NCBI GenBank assembly: GCA_034401795.1
Contig: CM067366.1
Span: forward strand, 75,965,707 to 76,029,706
Direction: 5' to 3'
Origin: Chaetoderma sp. LZ-2023a
Taxonomy: Eukaryota > Mollusca > Caudofoveata > Chaetodermatida > Chaetodermatidae
DNA length: 64,000 nucleotides
The notes below the pieces were generated by a model. It was given only the letters and a program-made list of their open reading frames with translations, did not search any database and was not told the origin of the DNA. Made by a program: the position numbers and the translations under genes. Below are positions 56,342 through 64,000 of this stretch, piece by piece (positions within the stretch are counted from its first letter, which is position 1; the number at the start of each line of letters is the position of its first letter).

Positions 56342-57997
56342 TATACACCTGTGCAAAAGTTAAGCACCAGCAAAAACAATAGAACGTAGAAACATGATGG
56401 TACAACTAGGCTGCCATACTTTTTGTCCCCGCGTTAGCTGACATATTTCCAAGTACGAAATGCACATGCATGTATGACTTCACGCTGCTTGATGTCCGTG
56501 CGTGGCGGGAAACAGCACACGTGTTCAGTTATGTAAAAGTCCAGTTTGAGGTCTAGAACATTACATACAGATTTAGGCGACAAGATTAGGAATTTTGTGT
56601 TCATGACCGTGGTTTATTTGTACAGAGAGAATTAGCTCTTGATTGTGAACCGCTATGGCAAGACGAAGGTTAAGTGATCGTGTGAAATGGCAAATCATAG
56701 GCATGCATACCACTGGTATGTCATGCAGAGAGATTGGCAGACAGCTGAACATTAACCATACTGTAATCAGTCGTTTGATTGCAAAACATGGGCAAACTAA
56801 CGAGGTGAACGACAGGCCTAGATCTGGAAGACCGAAGAAGACTACTGCCCGTGATGATCGAGCCCTAGTACGCCTTGTTAGGAGATCTCCATTCACCAAC
56901 AGCAGAGTGCTCAGCCAGCAATGGGAAACGCGCAATAGAGTGTCAATGTCTACCGTCAAAAGGAGACTGTATGCTGCTGGCATGAAAGCTATGTGACCTG
57001 TTAGACGTCCTCTCCTCATTGCACACCACAAAGAGGAGCGTCGGAGGTGGTGCAACGAAAGAAGACACTGGAACATGAGATCCTGGAGACGGGTACATTG
57101 GTCCGATGAAAGTCGGTTCCTGCTTCATGCCACAGATGGTCGAACTCGTGTATGGAGGGCCAGACGCACGGCGTACGACCAACGTAACATCATGGAAGAA
57201 GTTCCATTTGGTGGAGGTTCCGTTATGATATGGGGGTGCATCTCATTTGATTGTAAGCTGGATTTGTTGACTGTAGCTGGAACACTAAATGGACAAGATT
57301 CCATACTGGATAGAGTTGTGGTCCCTCATTTTGTAAATCATGCACCTGGAACCCACCCTATATTCATGGATGACAACGCCCGACCACATCGTGCTAGAGC
57401 TGTGCATGAATACCTCCGCCAGAATGCCATCGAAACCCTACCATGGCCAGCAAGGAGCCCTGACATGAACCATATTGAGCATATCTGGGACATTCTGGGA
57501 AACATGGTGAGAAGGAGGGATCCTCCTGTGCAGAACCTACATGAATTAACAGATGCACTCCATCTTGAATGGCAACGAATACCACAATGGCGTATCAGTC
57601 GGTTGGTGACCAGCATGAGACGTCGTGTCCAGGCCGTCGTCCAGGCACAAGGTGGATATACCCGGTATTAATAATGACAGTCTCAAACTCGTGCACAGAT
57701 GTTAAACTTCGTTTTCAGACACCATTAATGACAATCTAGCCACGTGTGTCAACTGTAGGGCAATAGTTGTCAGTTGTGTCAACGTAACCATATTCAGGCC
57801 TCGTTTTCAAGTTCAAACAAAAACATACAGTGTTTCCCCACCATCATAATCAGCATTCCTCTAGTTGCATTATTACCTCTTGCACTAAGATGGATGGGTA
57901 CATAAATGTTTATGCTATTGCTTTCTTCATAGCACATGAATATACCCTCGCATGTTCGTAAAAATAGGGTGGTGCTTAACTTTTGCACAGGTGTATA
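56342..57997 (+). mobile_element. Tc1-like DNA transposon (about 1.65 kb)
   Basis: Terminal inverted repeats: CACCTGTGCAAAAGTTAAGC at 56346 and its exact complement ending at 57993, extending to ACCA on the inner side and TATA on the outer side. The TATA includes the TA target duplication expected for Tc1/mariner elements. It encloses one transposase gene. Length, repeat and gene layout are those of an essentially complete element. Confidence 0.95.
56655..57671 (+). pseudogene. Tc1-like transposase, single in-frame stop
   Basis: 338 codons in one frame, interrupted only by TGA at codon 114 (56994-56996). The N-terminus is a paired-like helix-turn-helix region (MSCREIGRQLNINHTVISRL, about 20-50), then a basic GRPKKT linker and a second DNA-binding part. 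The catalytic domain shows the first Asp in HWSDESRF (151), a GGGSVMIWGCIS block, the second Asp in FMDDNARPH (240) and Glu in NHIEHIWD (275). That is 34 residues between them, so DD34E as in Tc1. Tc1 enzymes cut and paste their element at TA sites. The stop precedes the catalytic domain, so this copy should be inactive unless read through. Otherwise it is unusually well preserved for this window. Confidence 0.93.
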
Positions 57998-58871
57998 TTT
58001 GCCAACGTCGTTGCAGGTCATACACTAACTCGGGATGATACACATTGTGCGTGTACGCGTGCGTGCGTGCGTGCGTGCGCGAGAGAGTGTATGTGGGTGT
58101 GCGAGTGCGTGCGGATGTGCCTGCGTGCGTCTGTGCGTCCGTCCGAGTGTGTGTGTGAAGGTTGGTGGACGAGGGTGAGCGTGTGTCCATCCACGCGTAT
58201 TTGTTGTGGCAGATAGCAGTTCCATAAGTAAGTCGCATCGGCATAAAATATATGATAATCCTCCCGTTTTATCAGACAAATTGCGGTCTGCAAATTAAGA
58301 AGCATTTATTTTATACCAGACAAGCAACATGAGAGTAAGATATATTCAAACTTTTATTATCATTTATTTAACATTATCATTTGGCATTAGGGGCAACCTC
58401 AACCGAACACTCCGATCATAGATTTTGACCCGCTGTGACAACCATCTGTATATGTAAGAATGTAAATGTCACCGGCCAGACAAAAATCCTGGACAGAGTG
58501 GCTTACGACCCACTCATCCGCCCAGTGCAGCAGATCTCCAGGGTAGCCAAAGTATAAAAGTATCGTTGATCATTTACCCTTCCACGCCTAGGCGGATGAG
58601 TAAATCGGATGACGAATTGGGGGATTTAAGTTTATTGAAGTTCAACCTAATTACTGCCCAAACGCCTGTGATTGGTGCAATGTCGATTCCAAAAGAATAG
58701 TAGCATTTGTCATGCGACTGAGGTGTAATACAATAGTGATTTCTATCCATTGTCAACTCCCGGCGGACTGTTGAGAGCATTTTACAAATTAAAATTGCAT
58801 CAATAAAATGCAGCGTTCTGAGTGTATTATATTTGGTATATAGCCAAATAAAAAGAATGAGCACGGAAAAT
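57998..58871. other. unassigned sequence with GTGC-rich tract
   Basis: A GTGCGTGC/GTGTGTG tract spans about 58045-58170. A 96-codon minus-strand frame (58574-58864) has no recognisable domain. Confidence 0.5.
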
Positions 58872-60335
58872 CTTTCATAATCTGTGCCTGATGACTTTAA
58901 ATCTGCAAATGTAATGCCACTACTGAAGAAACCATCTCTAGACTCTGATGTGCTTACAAACTACCGTCCAGTGTCCAATCTATCATATATCTAAAAAATG
59001 TTAGAAAGGTTTGTCGCTGATCGTCTAAATAGTTACCTGGAAGCTAACAATCTTCTCGAACCTTACCAGAGTGCATACCGGAAGTTACATAGTACAGAAA
59101 CAGCACTACTGCGAGTGCAGAATGACATACTATGTGCCATGGATGATCGTAAGTGCGTTTTACTTGTGTTGCTAGACTTATCTGCTGCATTCGATACCAT
59201 CGACCATAATCTCATGCTGTCACGTCTGCAGGAACTAGGCATAACTGGCACCGCGCTGTCCTGGTTCAAATCCTATCTCACTGGTCGCTATCAGACTATC
59301 ATCGTAAAAGACAACAAATCATATTATCGTGAACTATTGTCTGGCGTGCCACAGGGGTCGGTTTTGGGCCCTCTGCTTTTTACGATCTACACAGCACCTC
59401 TCGGTTGCTTATTACAAAGTCAGGAAATTGATTATCATCTATATGCTGATGATACCCAATTGCATTTGGCCTTCCATCATAGCAATCAAACAAACGCTCG
59501 TGAGATCTTAGAACATAGCATTCGCGAGGTGAAGCTCTGGATGCTCAACAATCTCCTACAGCTCAACGACAATAAGACTGAAATCCTGCTAATTTCGTCA
59601 CGTCAACGCAGGTCCAAAATTGACATCGAGCAACTTCAAATTGGACAGAATAACATCAAATTTAATTCTAATGCTCGCAACATCGGGGTAATCTTCGATG
59701 ATGCGATGTCAATGGACAATCACATAACATCAGTTTGTCAATCACTATTTCGGAACTTTAGAGACATTAATAGAATACGGAAATTACTTAGCGGGGACGC
59801 AATTAGGTCACTTGTCCATACCACCATCACATCTAAACTAGATTACGGCAACTCACTGCTAGCTGGCATCACCACCGAACAACAACACAGACTTCAGAGA
59901 GCACAAAACGTAGCAGCTAGACTAGTAACACATTCTCACCGTCATGACCACATAACCCCTGTACTTAAACAGCTTCACTGGCTACCCGTTAAAGAGCGAA
60001 TCAACTACAAAATTGCACTTCTAGTCTTTAAATGCCTGCATGGACTTACACCACTATACCTCTGTTCGTTGATAACGAAGAGAATAGCACCAAGATCCCT
60101 GCGATCAAGCGAGCAACTGTTGTGTGTAATTCCATGGCTGGACAACGAGCCTTTTCAAAAGCTGGCCCAAATCTCTGGAACAACCTCCCGGCACACATTC
60201 GGAACTGTGATAAACTTGAACCTTTTAAGTCTCTTCTAAAAACGCATCTTTTTTCTTAAAATTTTAATTTTGTAAAGCGCCCTTGAGCGATTAAATTCGG
60301 AATCGGCGCTATAGAAATACCTACATACATACATA
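58872..60335 (+). mobile_element. CR1/L2-like LINE, 5'-truncated
   Basis: Starts mid-ORF with [20 protein letters not shown] and ends in a CR1/L2-style tail. After the coding end come AATTTTGTAAAGCGCCCTTG and CGGCGCTATAGAAATAC, then a short tandem ACAT repeat instead of poly-A. The endonuclease and first ORF are missing, as is usual for LINE insertions truncated during target-primed reverse transcription. Confidence 0.9.
58875..60259 (+). pseudogene. CR1/L2-like reverse transcriptase, 413-codon open stretch plus frameshifted end
   Basis: The main open frame runs 58998-60239. Upstream, the same frame continues to 58875 but meets a TAA at 58992-58994, just before KMLERF. Reverse transcriptase motifs are intact: motif A LLVLLDLSAAFDTIDHN (Asp60), motif B GVPQGSVLGPLLF (117-129), motif C YHLYADDTQLH (YADD 149-152), thumb-like LNDNKTEILLIS, and the C-terminal LKQLHWLPVKERINYKIALL typical of CR1/L2. 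A frameshift near 60110-60148 moves the conserved ending (RAFSKAGPNLWNNLPAHIRN and FKSLLKTHLFS) into another frame, closing at 60259. With one stop, one frameshift and no endonuclease it cannot retrotranspose alone, but it is a recent-looking copy. Confidence 0.92.
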
Positions 60336-60896
60336 ATTCCAGATAATTGGATATGAATGGCTTATTTTATTATAGATAATGGCATGTCTATCATCTTTTT
60401 ATTGCATATCTGTACTTTATGTGACATCTTGTCAAATGCGTGCATCGTTATTATTATATTACTATCAATAATAGTCATGTCCGTATCAAAGTGCACTATA
60501 GACCCCGCCACAGACGCTGCATGCACAATCTATCTAGGTATCGATGAAAATGAATGTAATTGAGGAATCTAGTTTCTCAGTCACAGACGCAGGTCACCGC
60601 GTAATGAGCATATGAGCACTGCCCTTAGCACGGTGATCCGGTCTCTGAGTACAAGTAATAACGTTCACACAAACTATTTCTGATAAATTATACCACGTCA
60701 AATGATTGGCAGGTCAGTACAACAATACGGATGAATTTCCTCAGATGTTGGTGTGCACTCATTCGTTCATTCACTCATCCTCCCTTTCTATAGCCAAGAC
60801 AACGTGGTAATCGTTTTGAAATCATTCACATACATTTTAATCTGATTACAGATGAAATATAATACAATCAAAGAGCCCACGACTTATCTTTTCTGG
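60336..60896. other. unassigned sequence
   Basis: A 68-codon hydrophobic plus-strand frame (60357-60563) has no support beyond being open. Confidence 0.5.
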
Positions 60897-61088
<192 letters not shown>

Positions 61089-61351
61089 AAGAAGAATATT
61101 CAGTTTTTAAAAGATAAGCATATATGCACGCGTCTCCATTTTCTGAATACTGTCATGATTAAATTTCCATCCAATTAGAATAGTCTGGGCCACTCGTTTC
61201 CGTAAATAGAAGCATTCATATATGCTGAGTCGACGGCATGAATATACATGTAGATTAATGTAAATGAAGTACTCAACGATGCCTCCTCCAGAAGTAGGTT
61301 GACTGGAGTGGCAACGCACGCATGAAGTATCTATGCGTTCGGGCCACCCAT

Positions 61352-61446
61352 ATAATGCAGGTTAATTGGCCGTTCGTATGTCAGTGCTGCCCAAACTGAT
61401 ACGGTATTGGTCCAGTAGGCTGCTGGATCAGTAAACTGCGTTATCA
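61352..61446. mobile_element. GC hairpin micro-element, copy 3
   Basis: ATAATGCAGGTTA start and AGTAAACTGCGTTATCA end, with ACGGTATTGGTCCAGTAGGC inside. It is homologous to the copies at 42212 and 46155 but more AT-rich and decayed. Confidence 0.5.
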
Positions 61447-61524
61447 CGTACTCTAGCATTCCGCCTAGCTAGCAGAGTACCAGTAACCACCTAATGCGTG
61501 ACTTGCTTTTGTTGTGGGCTGGTT

Positions 61525-61580
61525 ACTGAAAGTTAATTGTTATTTTGAGATTAATTTGACTGAAATCTGATGGTTACTTA
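61525..61580. mobile_element. MITE family 1 core fragment
   Basis: GTTACTGAAAGTTAATTGTTATTTTGAGATTAATTTGACTGAAATC: one diverged arm only. Confidence 0.4.
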
Positions 61581-61822
61581 CCAGCATGTTATTACATGAC
61601 AAAGAATGCGCTGTCGATGGTCCTACAGCAGGGAACCTAACCTACTGCTTATGTTGACGCAACGTAAGCACGGATAACCATCGTCGACAGCAAATAAATG
61701 GGATATAAATAACGGACGTGAACGAAAACGAATACCCATGTGATATGGGCTAGTCTATTACTAATCTGGCATACCTGCGATGGAATAAGGATCGCTTTAA
61801 GAGCACACTATTGATATCAATA

Positions 61823-62186
61823 GATCATTCCACTTTCCACTCTATCCATCCAGCATATGACGTCATAATTAACTACGTGACGTATATAATGACATCATAC
61901 GCAATTGCGTCATTATGACGCCACGAATGACGTAGATAAGTACGCCACGAACCCACAATTGAAGACGGACTGTGCGTTCTTGTACGAATTGTGTCTTTAC
62001 TATTTAATACAGAATCTTTTTGAATATTTTTAAACCAAAAGTTTGCCATAGGCAGCAACAGCACCCAGTCAAATTAGTTTCAAAATATGCAACAGCTTAT
62101 CTGTATAGTTTAGATTGATCGATCGAGGTGTGGGCGGAGCTTAGCTAGCGGTAGGCGGGGCTTAGCAATAACTCGAAAGACCCATT
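61823..62186 (+). mobile_element. MITE family 1 copy, forward
   Basis: ATTCCACTTTCCACTCTATCC start, CATATGACGTCATAATTAAC, TACGAATTGTGTCTTTACTA, a damaged first arm, CAGTCAAATTAGTTTCAAAA, GATCGATCGAGGTGTGG, GGGCGGAGCTTAGC, end CGAAAGACCCATT. Confidence 0.85.
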
Positions 62187-62384
62187 CTACGGGGAGTGCC
62201 AGAGTGTCAATGGCGTCTGGTGCCGGTACGTAGTTAGTTTGACCAGACACAGATCACAAATGCATCGGATTAAATACTGGTTTCACCTATTATATTCCCA
62301 GACACAAAGTAGAAATACGCTCACATTAACCTGTTGATCCCTGAAGATCAAGAATTTGAATTTTAGGGGAAACGTGTATGGAAT
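62187..62384. other. unassigned sequence
   Basis: Short spacer between MITE copies; nothing recognised. Confidence 0.5.
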
Positions 62385-62480
62385 AAGTTGAATATTTAGA
62401 AACTAATTTGAAAATGTGTTATTGCCGCCATAGACAGCAACAGGTTCCAGTTAAATTAGTTTCAAAATATAGAACAGAAA
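62385..62480. mobile_element. MITE family 1 core palindrome
   Basis: GTTGAATATTTAGAAACTAATTTG and CCAGTTAAATTAGTTTCAAAA face each other around GTTATTGCCGCCATAGACAGCAAC. The flanks are not recognisable. Confidence 0.7.
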
Positions 62481-63749
62481 CTAGCTTACGTACTGAACCA
62501 AGTTTAGTATTTGGCCATAGCGGTTCAAATACAAGCTATTCGTGTTGCATTAAGACGCTGACGATCGTCTTTTCCTTGCTCCAGAGTAATCAAATTCCAA
62601 TAAGATGAAAAAAGCACACGTTTTGATGTCTGATTCCTACAGTCATCAAGCGGACCCCATCTCGAAACAGAGATAAACCCTGCACACGTAATGAGACCAA
62701 TGTTTCTGTAATGGCCGGTTTACACACGATCAATTTTGTTCGTTAACCCTATGCAACTGGGGGGAATATGCTCACTCTGTCCCGTTTCACGCGCTAACTG
62801 GTGTAAATTTCGACAGCATTGTTGTTGCAAGTTTTTGCTACAGGAGACAGCAGCATCCTTCTTTAAAAAAAAAAGTTATCATAATATGTGCAACAGCCAA
62901 ATTCTCGCCTGCTGTTGTACAATTGTACCATTAACATTCGGCATCAACATTGTCAATAAATCCTCTTTCTGAACATCATTACACAATAATGTTTAGCTGA
63001 GGGTTTGGACAAATTCAGCCGAGGACAAGATAAACTGCATTCCTGAGGGTATGTGATGACATTGGTGGCGGCACTGGATGTACACATGTTGATTTAGAAG
63101 TGGGTGCTGAGTGTTGCTAGAAACGGCTTTTGGATTGTCTATTCTGTTGTCTGAGAGGGTAGAGGCAGTCTGGTAGTTTACCAGCACGCTCTTTGTCCAT
63201 GCTACCAGTACATGTTCGTTAAGCTGGCGGTGATGAAGTTGATGGCTAACAAATGCGCTGTGCGGTCGACAGTGGCCATGTTGTTGTGTTCGTATTAGCA
63301 GTAGGTTACGAAGTTCTAACCTATGTAAACCGTGTCTTAGGAGGATGAACCGCCGACCAGGTAGTGTGAGCATTATACCTGAACAACTACATACATATCT
63401 AGATAACTGTTATATCAGTCGAGCAATCGAGTGACGTTGCTAACTCTTACATCTTCCTCTGTAAGACTGCCATTTAACACGCGGTTCTCCATTTACCAAA
63501 TGCAATTTGAAAAATTATTTTGAAACTTGATGCAAATACGGGGCTACCTTTGACTTACAGGGATGCCAACTACAGCCTACCACAACAATATTGGTAAATT
63601 GCCTCCTGTAAATGAATATGCCATTATCCCGTCATGTGCCACTTATTTTATTAATGATTTGATGGATGGGTACTCTGGAAAGGTGAATTTGTTCTCCAAA
63701 TATCACTATGGAATAGCCGCATACAACCACGATATTTGGAACATGGCCC
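62481..63749. other. unassigned sequence
   Basis: About 1.3 kb. A 126-codon minus-strand frame at 62993-63373 is His/Leu-rich, with no recognised domain or signal peptide. Confidence 0.45.
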
Positions 63750-64000
63750 CATTCATCAATGGATGGATCCCGTTTTAGCTATGCCCACTCATTTATAGCT
63801 AAACTCCGACCATGCTTCGCGCGTGCTGGATCGATATATATTATTGGAATCTTGAATTGACAGGCTTCCAATTCCATGGTACGTATACAGTTAACCTGTT
63901 GAGTATTTTCAACCTAATTTAACTGGGCATTGGTGTAGCCTATGGCAGCCACAGCGCCAAGCAAATTTAGTTTCAACATATTCAGCACAATGTTTATTAA
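63750..64000 (-). mobile_element. MITE family 1 copy, reverse, cut by window end
   Basis: GGATCCCGTTTTAGCTATGC, TAGCTAAACTCCGACCATGC, ATTCCATGGTACGTATACAG and both arms diverged around TGTAGCCTATGGCAGCC, ending in AATGTTTATTAA at the border. Confidence 0.85.

Noticed and set aside
57338-57616. Minus-strand frame opposite the Tc1 transposase
   Set aside because: Shadow of the conserved plus-strand transposase.
62993-63373. 126-codon minus-strand frame
   Set aside because: Longest open frame in the last 3 kb but with no recognisable motif, signal peptide or splice context; length alone is weak support.

Overview
The window is animal nuclear DNA, most likely from an invertebrate, and is built almost entirely of transposable-element remains and simple repeats. 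It carries a Polinton/Maverick, a CR1/L2-like LINE, a second APE-type LINE, a Tc1-like transposon and about thirty copies of one palindromic MITE, in AT-rich sequence with no prokaryotic gene organisation. I cannot name the species. No host gene can be called with confidence; three short stretches are offered only as candidate exons (minus strand 41314-41351, plus strand 38137-38276, and an ambiguous block at 20343-20609).

Layout. 1-4700: GA-rich DNA, MITE copies and a 201-bp foldback element. 4790-8830: a broken APE-type LINE on the plus strand meeting related fragments on the minus strand, tail to tail. 8878-9785: a roughly 0.9-kb segment that recurs at 19018-20404, where a MITE has inserted into it. 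9840-18500: scattered MITEs, two members of a TTAA-ended foldback family and CT-rich DNA. 18501-19000: a gap of exactly 500 N, bordered by 16-bp inverted repeats. 20410-26040: mostly unassigned DNA, two abutting MITE copies and several microsatellites.

26098-33742 is the most informative object: a 7.6-kb Polinton/Maverick with long terminal inverted repeats. It is inserted in a MITE copy, and a 10-bp direct repeat lies on both sides. On the minus strand it holds a decayed N-terminal/exonuclease part of protein-primed DNA polymerase B, a decayed major capsid protein and a nearly intact adenovirus-type cysteine protease ORF with Gln at the expected catalytic His. The polymerase palm, the start of the capsid gene, the integrase and the packaging ATPase are not visible. 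PolB and capsid remnants share one open frame, as expected from an internal deletion.

34000-56200: dense MITEs, a 33-bp minisatellite of self-complementary units, long TGAG/TGGG and CA microsatellites, a repeat-poor island with a possible signal-peptide first exon, three near-palindromic TTAA-flanked MITEs and LINE fragments. 56342-57997: a Tc1-like transposon whose DD34E transposase has one stop codon. 58872-60335: a 5'-truncated CR1/L2-like LINE with readable reverse transcriptase. 60336-64000: a CT microsatellite and more MITEs.

No pathway joins these genes. The shared theme is mobile DNA: nested insertions give a partial relative chronology, and several non-autonomous families depend on enzymes that this window does not encode.
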